From assembly GCF_001571225.1 (NCBI RefSeq), contig NZ_BCTJ01000035.1, forward strand, positions 1 through 36,974: a stretch of 36,974 bases of DNA, given 5' to 3'. The notes under the pieces are model-generated. The model was not told where the DNA came from. It did no database searches and worked only from the letters and a program-made list of their open reading frames with translations. Position numbers and translations under genes: made by a program. The stretch's first letter is position 1. Each line of letters begins with the position of its first letter. The stretch comes from Hydrogenophaga palleronii NBRC 102513 (GTDB taxonomy: Bacteria; Pseudomonadota; Gammaproteobacteria; Burkholderiales; Burkholderiaceae_C). Shown here piece after piece: positions 17,831 through 25,534 of this stretch.

Positions 17831-18718
17831 TCATGCACCCTCCAGGTACACCATGACCTCGCGCAGCCGGTCGTGCGAGTCGCGCAGGTCTTCGGGGGCG
17901 GCCATCGCCACCTCGGGCATGTCCACCACTTCCACCGTGTTCAGAATGACCTTGTCCATGGAGTTGTAGTACACCACGCGCCAGCAGTTCGGCAGGCGCG
18001 TGTTGGAGATGCGGCAGTTGCCGTAGCCGCGCGAGAGCATCAGCACGCGGCCGGTGCCGAGCTGGTGGTCGAGGAAACCGATGTCTTCGGGCGAGACTGG
18101 CAGCAGCGTGAGGTTGACCACGTGCGGCACCTGGCCGGGCCGCCAGCGCGCCACCTGGTCGCGGATCTCTTCCACCAGCAGCGGCGCGTTCTGCACGTTG
18201 GGCGGCAGCTCGCCCTGCCACACCGGGTAGGCGGGCCACACGTCTTCGACGGCGATGGCCGAGAACAGCGAGGGCACCGGGCCGACCTCGATCGCGTCGT
18301 CCACCAGCACCAGCACGGGTTCGTCTTCGCTTTCGCCGCGCCGCCAGGTCATGAGGCGCCAGACGCCGGCGAACACGGATTCCTGCACGCGCACTTCGAG
18401 GTCGCCCGCGCTGAGTTGCACGATGGCGCTGGCCTCACCCTCGCCCAGCACCTGGTTGATGACCTGGAAATCGCGCGGCGCCAGCTGGCCCAGCGGCACC
18501 GTGCCCGGTGCGCCACCCTCGGCGCCGCGTTCGAGCAGCGCCAGCACCTGGTTGAGCGCGCTGCGCGCCTGGTCCAGGCCCGCCAGTTCTTCGGGCTCGG
18601 GCAGCACCGGTGGGCGGTAGGTGTCCATGTCTTTCGGCAGGGGCATGTAGTCGAGCGACTCGTCTTCGTGCTGCGTGCCGGGGCCCAGGGCCACGAGGGG
18701 AATGGGGAATTCTTTCAT
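17831..18718 (-). CDS. hoxQ: Hydrogenase accessory protein HoxQ (HupH family)
   Basis: 295 residues, typical for HupH/HoxQ. Recognised by the N-terminus (MKEFPIPLVALGPGTQ), the LNQVLGEGE-like segment here VINQVLGEGEASA, VQESVFAGVWR, LSRGYGNCRISNT and NCWRVVYYNSMD. Members form a complex with HoxO that binds the small-subunit precursor HoxK before export; rubredoxin-linked cluster maturation is also proposed. It starts 37 bases after hoxO with an AAGGA site. Confidence 0.93.
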   Translation of the reverse strand: MKEFPIPLVALGPGTQHEDESLDYMPLPKDMDTYRPPVLPEPEELAGLDQARSALNQVLALLERGAEGGAPGTVPLGQLAPRDFQVINQVLGEGEASAIVQLSAGDLEVRVQESVFAGVWRLMTWRRGESEDEPVLVLVDDAIEVGPVPSLFSAIAVEDVWPAYPVWQGELPPNVQNAPLLVEEIRDQVARWRPGQVPHVVNLTLLPVSPEDIGFLDHQLGTGRVLMLSRGYGNCRISNTRLPNCWRVVYYNSMDKVILNTVEVVDMPEVAMAAPEDLRDSHDRLREVMVYLEGA

Positions 18719-18755
18719 GGGGTGTGTCCTTGCAAGGTGCTGGAAGGCGTGGCGT

Positions 18756-19265
18756 TCAGTGGCAACCGCCGGTGTCGCTGGAAGAAGCTTTCTGGCTCAC
18801 CACCGGGATGCCGATGGTGGGCGGGCGCGAGGCCGGCATGCGCAGCGCCGCGTCCACGCCTTGCAGGTACACGTCCCAGTCCTGCATGCCGGCGATGGCG
18901 GTCACGTACTGTCCGCTGCGGAAGAACAGCAAGGAAGGCCAGCGCTGCGAGCCGTAGCGGCGTGCCACGGTGTCTTCGCTGTCGCGTGGCACGGCGGCGA
19001 TCTCGAAGCGGCCGGGGAACATCTTCATCAGCTCGGGCAGCACGGCGGCCACGTCCTGGCCTTCCGGGAAACGCACCGCGTCGCCGGCGAGCAGCAGCAC
19101 ACGGTCGCCGGGCAAGGCGGTCCAGTCGACCACGCTGGTGTCGTCCACCAGGGCGGCGCCGAAGTCGCGCACCAGGCGCATCACCAGCGGCGCGGCGGGG
19201 TCGGTGCTGGGCGTGGTGACGGCCAGCGGGCGGAAGGCGGTCTCGGGGTGGGTTTCGGTGGTCAT
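18756..19265 (-). CDS. hoxO: Hydrogenase accessory protein HoxO (HupG/HyaE family)
   Basis: 169 residues with a thioredoxin-like fold that has lost the catalytic CxxC (LFFRSGQYVTAIAGMQDW, RRYGSQRWPSLL). HoxO binds the HoxK precursor with HoxQ and is thought to hold back export until clusters are in place. The C-terminus after residue 140 is a low-complexity tail ending SSSDTGGCH. It starts 17 bases after the hoxL stop, with a TGGAGA site. Confidence 0.92.
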   Translation of the reverse strand: MTTETHPETAFRPLAVTTPSTDPAAPLVMRLVRDFGAALVDDTSVVDWTALPGDRVLLLAGDAVRFPEGQDVAAVLPELMKMFPGRFEIAAVPRDSEDTVARRYGSQRWPSLLFFRSGQYVTAIAGMQDWDVYLQGVDAALRMPASRPPTIGIPVVSQKASSSDTGGCH

Positions 19266-19282
19266 GGAGGTCTCCAGAAAAA

Positions 19283-19591
19283 TCAGTGGCCGCCGCCTGC
19301 GAGCTGGCGGAGTTGTTCGGCGCTCATGCGCGAAGGCAGTTCGAAGCCGGCGTCGGCGTCGGCCCCCTCGCCTTGCATGGCGCCGAAGACGAGGTCCAGC
19401 GTGGCATTGACCTCGCTGGCGCGTTCGGCATCGATGCGTTCGCGCGCATCACCGAGGAACACCAGCAGCCAGTCGCCTGGCGCGGCGTCGCCCACCAGTG
19501 CGGTGTTGACACGGCGGCGCTCGCCGCGCCCCTCGCACCAGGCGTGGCCGGGTTCGAGGGCAGTGACCTGCATGGGGATGCCGATGCACAT
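19283..19591 (-). CDS. hoxL: HypC-like chaperone HoxL (HupF family)
   Basis: 102 residues. Begins MCIGIPMQV with the conserved second-position cysteine of the HypC/HupF family, and includes GDWLLVFLGDARERID. HoxL is the HypC paralogue dedicated to membrane hydrogenases and protects or transfers the Fe(CN)2CO unit to HoxG in air. It follows hoxM with only one base between the stop and the start, so translation is coupled. Confidence 0.93.
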   Translation of the reverse strand: MCIGIPMQVTALEPGHAWCEGRGERRRVNTALVGDAAPGDWLLVFLGDARERIDAERASEVNATLDLVFGAMQGEGADADAGFELPSRMSAEQLRQLAGGGH

Positions 19592-19592
19592 G

Positions 19593-20267
19593 TCAGTGCT
19601 GTCCTTGTGTCTCTTGCGGGAAGAAGCGTTCGTCGCCTTCGCGGCACGCGGCGCTGGCCGAAGGGCGCTGCGTTTCGTAGGCGGCGAGTGCGAGCTCGTC
19701 CATGGTGACGGTCTCGCGGCCGTCCAGCGGCTCGGTGCGCGGCACCGGCTGGCCGCCCCAGCGCGCGAGCTCGGCCACACCCAGCGCCAGCGCCTCTTCC
19801 ATCGCCGCCTTGACCACCGGGCGCAGGCTGCCGCCGTAGTCTTCCAGCTCCTGCGGCTGGCAACCGATCAGCAGCACACGCGAGGGGAACTTGCCGGTGA
19901 ACTGGGCGAGCGAAAGCACTTCCTGGAAACCGGTCTGGTGCAGGCTCATCTTCTTCGCGCCCATGAAGCGCGGCACCTCGTCGTCGCGCACCAGCTTGAG
20001 CGTGCCGGGTTCCAGGCCGTAGTCGATGGCGTCGAAGATCAGCAAGGCATCACACGACTGCACGTGCTGGATCAGGTACAGGCCCTGCGTGCCGCCGTCC
20101 ACCAGCGACACGTGCGGCGCGAAGGCGTGGCGCTGCTGCAGCGCTTCCACGCAGCGCACGCCAAAGCCTTCGTCGGCCCACAGCAGGTTGCCGATGCCGA
20201 GCACGCAGATGGAGGCGGGGGTGTCACCCCCGGGGTGACAGGTGGTTTCGGACGAGATGGGGCGCAT
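19593..20267 (-). CDS. hoxM: Hydrogenase maturation endopeptidase HoxM
   Basis: 224 residues. Nickel-dependent protease that removes the C-terminal tail of HoxG after the metal site is complete. Motifs: VLGIGNLLWADEGFGV with the metal-binding Glu, LLIFDAIDYGLEPG with the metal-binding Asp, and SLHQTGFQEVL with the metal-binding His. The C-terminal part is longer than in E. coli HyaD. The start at 20267 lies 25 bases after the HigA-like gene; a 9-bp perfect inverted repeat lies in its first codons (see separate entry). HoxC lacks a tail, so HoxG is the only target visible here. Confidence 0.94.
   Translation of the reverse strand: MRPISSETTCHPGGDTPASICVLGIGNLLWADEGFGVRCVEALQQRHAFAPHVSLVDGGTQGLYLIQHVQSCDALLIFDAIDYGLEPGTLKLVRDDEVPRFMGAKKMSLHQTGFQEVLSLAQFTGKFPSRVLLIGCQPQELEDYGGSLRPVVKAAMEEALALGVAELARWGGQPVPRTEPLDGRETVTMDELALAAYETQRPSASAACREGDERFFPQETQGQH
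20222..20240. promoter_or_regulatory. Perfect 9-bp inverted repeat in the hoxM 5' coding region
   Basis: TGTCACCCC and GGGGTGACA flank a single C, an operator-like palindrome 27 bases inside hoxM and about 50 bases after the HigA-like gene. It could be a binding site for that or another regulator, an mRNA hairpin near the start, or a chance result of the codons for H-P-G-G-D. Confidence 0.35.
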
Positions 20268-20292
20268 GGTGGGCGGTCTCACACAAAAAATG

Positions 20293-20661
20293 TCAGGAAG
20301 AAAAAGAAAGGGACGCCGCCGCGCGCGGAGCAAACGGCTGCGCGGCGCGCAGGCGCTTCCAGGCGTGGAAGCTGTCCCAGGCGGCCTGCTGGCCGAGCCA
20401 GAAGCCGGCGTCCACGCGGAACACGCGCGCGCAGCGGATGGCCGTGTCGGGCGACATCGCGCGCTGGCCGTGCACCAGCTCGTGCAACCGCCGCCGCGAC
20501 ATGCCCAGCAGCCGCGCCGCCTCACTCTGGTTCAGCGCGAGCGGCAGCAGGCAGGTGCGCGCCAGCAGGCGCCCCGGGTGCGTGGGCACACGCAGCGGCA
20601 CACCCACCGGCGGCAGGGCCGAGTCAGCGAGCAACGAGGAACGTGAGCCAATGCGTGTCAT
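20293..20661 (-). CDS. HigA-like XRE-family helix-turn-helix protein without a toxin partner
   Basis: 122 residues. Residues of about 28-105 match the HigA/VapI antitoxin pattern: THPGRLLARTCLLPLALNQSEAA with the helix-turn-helix QSEAARLLGMSRRRLHELV, then SPDTAIRCARVF and FWLGQQAAWD. HigA proteins bind DNA and usually neutralise a HigB RNase encoded just upstream, but no HigB-like gene is present: the neighbours are hoxZ and hoxM. It may have been recruited as an operon regulator, or be a relic. The ATG at 20661 is chosen; a TTG at 20697 would add 12 residues. It follows repeat R8 after hoxZ. Confidence 0.8.
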   Translation of the reverse strand: MTRIGSRSSLLADSALPPVGVPLRVPTHPGRLLARTCLLPLALNQSEAARLLGMSRRRLHELVHGQRAMSPDTAIRCARVFRVDAGFWLGQQAAWDSFHAWKRLRAAQPFAPRAAASLSFSS

Positions 20662-20707
20662 GGTGAAGCAGCCGTACGAGAAACGTGCCTTGATCAAGTG
20701 GTGCCGA

Positions 20708-20775
20708 GGAACCGGCTCCGCCGGGCCTCCAGCACCGCCCCCCTTGGGGGGTGACGCCGAAGGCGGCGCGGGGGG
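20708..20775 (-). repeat. GC-rich triple-hairpin repeat, copy R8
   Basis: In the sense of the operon, starting two bases after the hoxZ stop. It has the strongest central stem of the set (CCCCCC-TT-GGGGGG) plus CCGGC-TCC-GCCGG. It separates the structural genes from the accessory genes. Confidence 0.88.
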
Positions 20776-20776
20776 A

Positions 20777-21499
20777 TTACTCCTTGAACGTGCGGTGGCC
20801 CGAAATCATCGTGCTCACGATGCTCTGGCGGCCCATGATGTCTTCGCGGATCGCGGCGTAGATGTGCAGCATCACGAACACCACGATGCCCCACATGCCC
20901 ATGCGGTGCCAGGTGTGCACGTCCTGGCTCTGGCCGAACAGCGGGATCACCCAACCGAACATGCGCTCCTGCCACGAGCCCATCTGCGAGCCCTCGCCGT
21001 ACAACGCGAAGCCGGTCACGACCATGAAGATCGACAGCATCAGGTAGACGAAGAACATGGCAAACCGCGCCAGCGGGTTGTGGCCCACGTACTGGTTGGG
21101 CTTGGGGATCATGAACAGGTACCAGCGCAGCATGTTGAAGGCCTCCACCCAGTAGGCCTTCTGGAACACCGGCACCCAGAACAGCTCCTTGGCGTGGTGG
21201 TTGCCCACCAGCGCCCAGTAGGCCCGCCCCAGCAGGCCGACGGCCATGATGTAGCCCGCCGCGAAATGCGCGAAGCGGATGTAGCCCATGAGGTAGTTCG
21301 CACTGGCTTCGCCCGGCATGGTCGGCAGCGGCACGCCGATGAAGTAGCCGGTGACGCACAACACCGTGATGGCCAGTGCGTTGATCCAGTGCCAGATGCG
21401 CACGGGCGCTTCGTACACGTAGACCGAGCGGATGCTCTGGCCGCGTTGCAGTTCGAGCGCGTCGTGGTCAACGTGCGCTGCGGAAGAGGGTGTGGACAT
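20777..21499 (-). CDS. hoxZ: Cytochrome b subunit of the membrane-bound hydrogenase HoxZ
   Basis: 240 residues with four hydrophobic segments. This di-heme cytochrome b anchors HoxKG at the outer face of the inner membrane and passes electrons to ubiquinone. Family motifs are VYVYEAPVRIWHWINAL, IRFAHFAAGYIMAVGLLGRAYWA, FVYLMLSIFMVVTGFALYGEG, DVHTWHRMGMW and VMLHIYAAIREDIMGRQ, supplying the heme-ligand histidines. It has a very strong AAGGAGG ribosome site and lies 31 bases after hupE. Repeat R8 follows its stop codon directly. Confidence 0.95.
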   Translation of the reverse strand: MSTPSSAAHVDHDALELQRGQSIRSVYVYEAPVRIWHWINALAITVLCVTGYFIGVPLPTMPGEASANYLMGYIRFAHFAAGYIMAVGLLGRAYWALVGNHHAKELFWVPVFQKAYWVEAFNMLRWYLFMIPKPNQYVGHNPLARFAMFFVYLMLSIFMVVTGFALYGEGSQMGSWQERMFGWVIPLFGQSQDVHTWHRMGMWGIVVFVMLHIYAAIREDIMGRQSIVSTMISGHRTFKE

Positions 21500-21530
21500 G
21501 ATGGCCTCCTTGAAAGAGGGTGCAGCCGTG

Positions 21531-22133
21531 TCAGGCCGCGAGCTGGCCGAAGAGGTAGATGCCGGCGGCGCTCAGCAGCGCGCCCAGGCCGCCCAGCACC
21601 ACGCCGCGGCGCGCGCCCAGCCAGCGCTGGATGCCCAGGCCGATGCCGACACCGCCGATGTGCAGCACCGCCGTGGTCAGCATGAAGCCCACCGCGTAGC
21701 CGGCAAAACCCGTCTCCGGTGTTTCCGAGCCGTGCGCCAGGCCGTGCAGCGACGAGGCGGCCGCGATCAGCCCCAGGCCCACGGCCACCGGCATCGCGCG
21801 CTGGGCAAAGAGCAGCATCAGGCCGAACAGCACCACGCTCAGCGAGATCGCGTGCTCCAGGTAGGGCACGGTGACGCCCGCGGCGCCGAGCGCGGCGCTG
21901 ATCACCAGCGCCAGCAGGAAGGTGGCCGGACCCCACCAGGCCTTGCCCGCAGGCAGGGCCGAGACCGACCACACGCCCACGGCCACCATGGCCAGCAGGT
22001 GGTCTGCGCCGAAGGGGTGCACCAGGCCTTCATACAGGCTGCTGGTGCCGTGGCCGGTGTGGGCCTGCGCGGCGCCGGCCAGGCCGGCGAGCAGGGTGGC
22101 GGCGATCAGGCCGCGCATTGTCTGTTGCTTCAT
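21531..22133 (-). CDS. hupE: HupE/UreJ-family nickel transporter
   Basis: 200 residues. N-terminal signal peptide (cleavage after AAQA), then six hydrophobic segments. The family motif HPFGADHLLAM and a HTGHG cluster at the mature N-terminus are visible, along with SSLHGLAHGSE. HupE proteins are linked to nickel uptake for hydrogenase. In R. eutropha I do not recall hupE between hoxG and hoxZ; here it sits directly between them, with AGGAG before the ATG and a 161-base gap to hoxG holding repeat R9. Confidence 0.92.
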   Translation of the reverse strand: MKQQTMRGLIAATLLAGLAGAAQAHTGHGTSSLYEGLVHPFGADHLLAMVAVGVWSVSALPAGKAWWGPATFLLALVISAALGAAGVTVPYLEHAISLSVVLFGLMLLFAQRAMPVAVGLGLIAAASSLHGLAHGSETPETGFAGYAVGFMLTTAVLHIGGVGIGLGIQRWLGARRGVVLGGLGALLSAAGIYLFGQLAA

Positions 22134-22218
22134 CGTTGTTCTCCTCGTTGTCTGTTCATGTCATTGCCAGGATGGAAACCACGCCCCGCGTGCCCGCCCC
22201 ACAGTCCAGGGCACCCGT

Positions 22219-22288
22219 GGAACCGGCTTCGCCGGGCCACAAGGTGCGTCCCCCCTCCGGGGGGAAGACGCGAAGCGGCGCAGGGGGG
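22219..22288 (-). repeat. GC-rich triple-hairpin repeat, copy R9
   Basis: In the sense of the operon, starting 7 bases after the hoxG stop. CCCCCC-TCC-GGGGGG, GCCGC-GAA-GCGGC type and CCGGC-TTC-GCCGG stems are all present. It divides hoxKG from the rest of the operon. Confidence 0.88.
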
Positions 22289-22294
22289 GGCATC

Positions 22295-24154
22295 TCACCT
22301 CACCTTCACCCGGCTCATCTCCTGGCCGTCTTCGCTCATCACGTGGGTGGAGCAGGCCAGGCAGGGGTCGAAGCTGTGCAGCGTGCGCAGGATCTCCAGC
22401 GGCTGCTCGGGGTTGACCATGGGCGTGTTCATGAGCGAGGCCTCGAAGGCGCCGATCTGGCCCTTGTGGTCGCGCGGCGAACCGTTCCAGGTGGTGGGCA
22501 CCACGCACTGGTAGTTCTCGATCTTGCCGTCCTTGATCTTGATCCAGTGGCCCAGCATGCCGCGCGGCGCGGCCACCGTGCCCACGCCCTTGGCTTCCTT
22601 GGGCCAGGTGCTCGGGTCCCACTTCTCGACGTTGGCGGTGCTGCTGTCGCCGGCCTTGATGTTGCCGACGAGTTGCTTGAAGTCGTCCATCATCATCTCG
22701 GCGGCGTACTGGCTTTCCAGCGCGCGCGCCAGCGTGCGGCCGATGGTGGTGGGCAGCAGTTGCTTGGCGCTGTACTGCGTCTCCGGCATGCCGAGCGCTT
22801 TCGGAATGCCGCTGTTGATCGCCACCGCCGCTTCGTCCACCTGCTGCTTGACGCGCTGGCAGAACTTGTTGCCCTGCATCGCGTGCGCATAGCCCAGGAT
22901 GTAGCGCGAGAGCGGGCCCACTTCCACCGCGTGGCCGCGCCAGCGCGGTGACTTGATCCACGAGTACTTGGCCGACTCGTCGAGGTTCTCGATCTTCGTG
23001 CGCGTGCCCTTGAAGTTCGGGCCTTCGGGGCGGTAGTCGGCCTCGGTCACACCGTCCCAGGGGTGCAGGCCCTGGGTGTCGTCGCCGTACTTGTACCAGC
23101 TGTGCGTCACGAACTCCTGCACCTGCTCGGGGTCGCGCGGGTCGATCTCGTGGATCTTGTTCCAGTCGCCGTTCAGGATCACGCCGCCCGGCAGCTGCTG
23201 CGTGCTGTGGTCATACGGCACCTTCTCGTAGGTGCCGTAGTCGGCCACGTTGGTGGCCGAGAGGCCGCCGCCGTAGAGCCAGCCGGCCTGCTTGTAGATG
23301 GTGCCGATGGCCAGCACGTCCGGGATGTAGACGTTGTTGTTGAAGTCGATCATTTCCTGGATGCGGGCCTGCACGAAGTTCAGCCGCTCCATGTTGATCG
23401 GCGCGCCGGCGGCGCCATCGCCGTCGATGTTGATCGCGCAGGGCACGCCGCCCACCAGGTAGTTGGGGTGCGGGTTCTTGCCGCCGAAGATGGTGTGCAC
23501 CTTCACCCATTCCTTCTGCAGGTCCAGCGCCTCCAGGTAGTGGGTGACGGCCATCAGGTTGGCTTCGGGCGGCAGCACGTAGGCCTTGGAGCCCCAGTAG
23601 CCGTTCGCAAACGGGCCGAGCTGGCCGCTCTCCACAAACTTCTTCAGGCGGTTCTGCACGTCACGGAAATAACCCGGCGAGGACAGCGGGTGCGAGGGCG
23701 ACACCATGTGCTGCAGCTCGCTGGTCTTCTTCGGGTCGGCCTTCAGGCAGGAGATCACGTCCACCCAGTCGAGCGCGTGCAGGTGGTAGAAGTGCACCGC
23801 GTGGTCGTGCACCTGCAGCGTCTTGGCCATCATCTCGCGGATGAGGTGGGCGTTGAGCGGGATCTTGATGCCCAGCGCGTCTTCCACCGCGCGCACCGAG
23901 GTGAGCGCGTGGCAGCCCGTGCAAACGCCGCAGATGCGTTCCACGAAGGCCCAGGCATCGCGCGGGTCACGGCCCTTCAGGATCACCTCCAGGCCGCGCC
24001 ACATGGTGCCGGTGGAGACCGCGTTGCGGATCACGTTGTTGCTGTCGAGGTTCACCTCGCAGCGCATGTGGCCTTCGATGCGCGTCACCGGGTCGACGAC
24101 GATGCGCCGGCCGGTGTTGTCCATGCGGAAGCCTTGAGTTTCGTAAGCACCCAT
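22295..24154 (-). CDS. hoxG: Membrane-bound [NiFe] hydrogenase large subunit HoxG
   Basis: 619 residues, normal length. Catalytic subunit of the energy-converting uptake hydrogenase; oxidises H2 in the periplasm after export with HoxK. Motifs: [24 protein letters not shown] (Cys75, Cys78, His82), the mid-protein [15 protein letters not shown], and DPCLACSTH near the end (Cys598, Cys601, His604). A 15-residue tail beginning V-M-S-E follows His604, the substrate for HoxM. It carries no signal peptide of its own, as expected for the co-exported subunit. Gap to hoxK is 25 bases with an AAGGAA site. Confidence 0.97.
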   Translation of the reverse strand: MGAYETQGFRMDNTGRRIVVDPVTRIEGHMRCEVNLDSNNVIRNAVSTGTMWRGLEVILKGRDPRDAWAFVERICGVCTGCHALTSVRAVEDALGIKIPLNAHLIREMMAKTLQVHDHAVHFYHLHALDWVDVISCLKADPKKTSELQHMVSPSHPLSSPGYFRDVQNRLKKFVESGQLGPFANGYWGSKAYVLPPEANLMAVTHYLEALDLQKEWVKVHTIFGGKNPHPNYLVGGVPCAINIDGDGAAGAPINMERLNFVQARIQEMIDFNNNVYIPDVLAIGTIYKQAGWLYGGGLSATNVADYGTYEKVPYDHSTQQLPGGVILNGDWNKIHEIDPRDPEQVQEFVTHSWYKYGDDTQGLHPWDGVTEADYRPEGPNFKGTRTKIENLDESAKYSWIKSPRWRGHAVEVGPLSRYILGYAHAMQGNKFCQRVKQQVDEAAVAINSGIPKALGMPETQYSAKQLLPTTIGRTLARALESQYAAEMMMDDFKQLVGNIKAGDSSTANVEKWDPSTWPKEAKGVGTVAAPRGMLGHWIKIKDGKIENYQCVVPTTWNGSPRDHKGQIGAFEASLMNTPMVNPEQPLEILRTLHSFDPCLACSTHVMSEDGQEMSRVKVR

Positions 24155-24179
24155 CTTGCTGTTCCTTGTTCTTGTGGTG

Positions 24180-25271
24180 TCAGTGGTTGGCCGGGGTGGC
24201 AGGCGCTGCCGGCTTGCGGGTGTCGCGGGCGCGCTTGGCCACCGAGATGGCCGCGTGCGCCGCCACGGCCGCACCCACCACGCCAGCGGCGGTGGCGCCG
24301 ATCTGGTCCGCGTTGGCTTCGATGCCGAAGGCGTGGATGTCGGTCAGGCGGTCGTAGAACGAGCCCTTGTCCCAGAAGCCGTCTTCCGAGCAGCCGATGC
24401 AGCCGTGGCCGGCCTTGATCGGGAAGCTCGTGCCCTCGTTCCACTGCACGGTGGAGCAGGCGTTGTAGGTGGTCGGGCCTTTGCAGCCCACCTTGTAGAG
24501 GCAGTAACCCTTGCGCGCGGAATCGTCGTCCCAGGCCTCGACGAACTGGCCGGCATCGAAGTGCGGGCGGCGGTAGCACTTGTCGTGGATGCGCTGGCTG
24601 TAGAACATCTTCGGGCGGCCCTGGCGGTCCAGCTCGGGCACGCGGTCGAAGGTGAGCATGTAGGTGATCACGCCGGTCATCACCTCGGGAATCGGCGGGC
24701 AGCCCGGCACCTTGATGATGGGCTTGTCGGTGATGACCTTGTGGATCGGCGTGGCCTGCGTCGGGTTGGGCTTGGCGGCCTGCACGCAGCCCCACGATGC
24801 GCACGAACCCCAGGCGATGATGGCCTTGGCGTCCTTGGCCACGTGCTTGAGCTTCTCCACGAAGGGCTTGCCGGACTGGATGCAGAACATGCCGTCTTCG
24901 TTCAGCGGCGGGTTGCCTTCCACGGCCAGGATGTACTGGCCCTTGTACTTGGTCATGATCTCTTCGAGGATCGCTTCGGCCTGGTGGCCGGCGGCGGCCA
25001 TCAGCGTGTCGTCGTAGTCGAGCGAGATCATGGAGAGCACCACGTCCTTGGCCAGCGGGTGCGCGCTGCGGATGAAGCTCTCGGTGCAGCAGGTGCACTC
25101 CAGGCCGTGCAGCCACAGCACCGGCGTGCGTGGCTTGTTCTCCATGGCGTGGGCGATCTGCGGCACGAAGGACGGTGCGAGGCCGAGCGAGGTGGCCGTG
25201 AGCGAGCAGTATTTGAGAAAGCTGCGGCGCGAGATGCCTTTGCGGCGCATGACCTCGTAGAAGGTTTCCAT
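24180..25271 (-). CDS. hoxK: Membrane-bound [NiFe] hydrogenase small subunit HoxK, O2-tolerant type
   Basis: 363 residues. Twin-arginine signal RRSFLK at 15-20, with the mature protein starting after AHA at 42. In mature numbering the proximal-cluster cysteines are 17, 19, 20, 115, 120 and 149: the motif ECTCCTES, the pair in [10 protein letters not shown], and PGCPP. Two extra cysteines (19 and 120) define the [4Fe-3S] cluster of O2-tolerant group 1d enzymes. Medial and distal cluster cysteines follow ([43 protein letters not shown]). The C-terminus has a hydrophobic helix of about 25 residues, the anchor to HoxZ and the membrane, followed by a basic Pro/Ala-rich tail. It is the first gene of the operon, 92 bases below the predicted transcription start. 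Confidence 0.97.
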   Translation of the reverse strand: METFYEVMRRKGISRRSFLKYCSLTATSLGLAPSFVPQIAHAMENKPRTPVLWLHGLECTCCTESFIRSAHPLAKDVVLSMISLDYDDTLMAAAGHQAEAILEEIMTKYKGQYILAVEGNPPLNEDGMFCIQSGKPFVEKLKHVAKDAKAIIAWGSCASWGCVQAAKPNPTQATPIHKVITDKPIIKVPGCPPIPEVMTGVITYMLTFDRVPELDRQGRPKMFYSQRIHDKCYRRPHFDAGQFVEAWDDDSARKGYCLYKVGCKGPTTYNACSTVQWNEGTSFPIKAGHGCIGCSEDGFWDKGSFYDRLTDIHAFGIEANADQIGATAAGVVGAAVAAHAAISVAKRARDTRKPAAPATPANH

Positions 25272-25374
25272 GGGAAATGTCTCCAGGTGCTTTGTGATGA
25301 GCACCACGCGGTCCTGTCGCGAAGACGGAAAGGGACCACGCGGCGCGCTTGTGGGCGGGGGGCGTGTCCTCATC

Positions 25375-25389
25375 GCAAATCGTGCGCCA
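25375..25389 (-). promoter_or_regulatory. Sigma-54 promoter of hoxK
   Basis: On the minus strand the sequence reads TGGCGC-ACGAT-TTGC, against the consensus TGGCAC-N5-TTGC. The invariant GG (25388-25387) and GC (25376-25375) are separated by exactly 10 bases. Transcription would start near 25363, giving a leader of about 92 bases. HoxA, a sigma-54 activator, is encoded in the same operon. Confidence 0.78.
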
Positions 25390-25427
25390 ATGCGGGCGCC
25401 TCGCGGGAATACCCTGATGGGCCCGCG

Positions 25428-25440
25428 TAAGTCCTTGTTT
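25428..25440 (-). promoter_or_regulatory. IHF-like binding site upstream of the hoxK promoter
   Basis: The minus strand reads AAACAA-GGAC-TTA, one mismatch from the IHF consensus WATCAA-N4-TTR, inside a T-rich patch (plus strand TTGTTTTGTTT) in otherwise GC-rich DNA. It lies about 65-77 bases above the predicted start, between enhancer and promoter, where IHF bends DNA at sigma-54 promoters. Confidence 0.5.
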
Positions 25441-25455
25441 TGTTTGGCGTTCAGG

Positions 25456-25504
25456 CCGGGCGCTGGCAGCGCTTTCCGGCGCCCGGACTTTCAGCCGGAA
25501 GCGC
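25456..25504. promoter_or_regulatory. Overlapping GC-rich palindromes
   Basis: CCGGGCGC (25456-25463) pairs with GCGCCCGG (25479-25486). An overlapping alternative pairs GCGCTTTCCGG (25469-25479) with CCGGAAGCGC (25495-25504) with one bulged base. The two cannot form together. They may be protein sites or the 3' stem of the regA transcript; there is no T-tract. Confidence 0.4.
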
Positions 25505-25505
25505 T

Positions 25506-25534
25506 CATTCCACTGCAGCCTTCAAAGTGGAATG
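25506..25534. promoter_or_regulatory. Perfect 9-bp inverted repeat, candidate enhancer for HoxA
   Basis: CATTCCACT (25506-25514) and AGTGGAATG (25526-25534) are exact reverse complements separated by 11 bases. The site is about 143-171 bases above the predicted transcription start, the usual place for a sigma-54 enhancer. It is also 71 bases below the regA stop, so it could be a transcript-end stem, but no T-tract follows. Confidence 0.5.

Noticed and set aside
20293..20776. A full HigBA toxin-antitoxin pair
   Set aside because: No frame near the HigA-like gene encodes a HigB-type RNase; the upstream gap holds repeat R8 only.
4098..22288. The GC-rich repeats as ordinary intrinsic terminators
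   Set aside because: The stems are strong but none is followed by a T-tract, and essential maturation genes lie downstream of each. Partial attenuation or transcript stabilisation remains possible.
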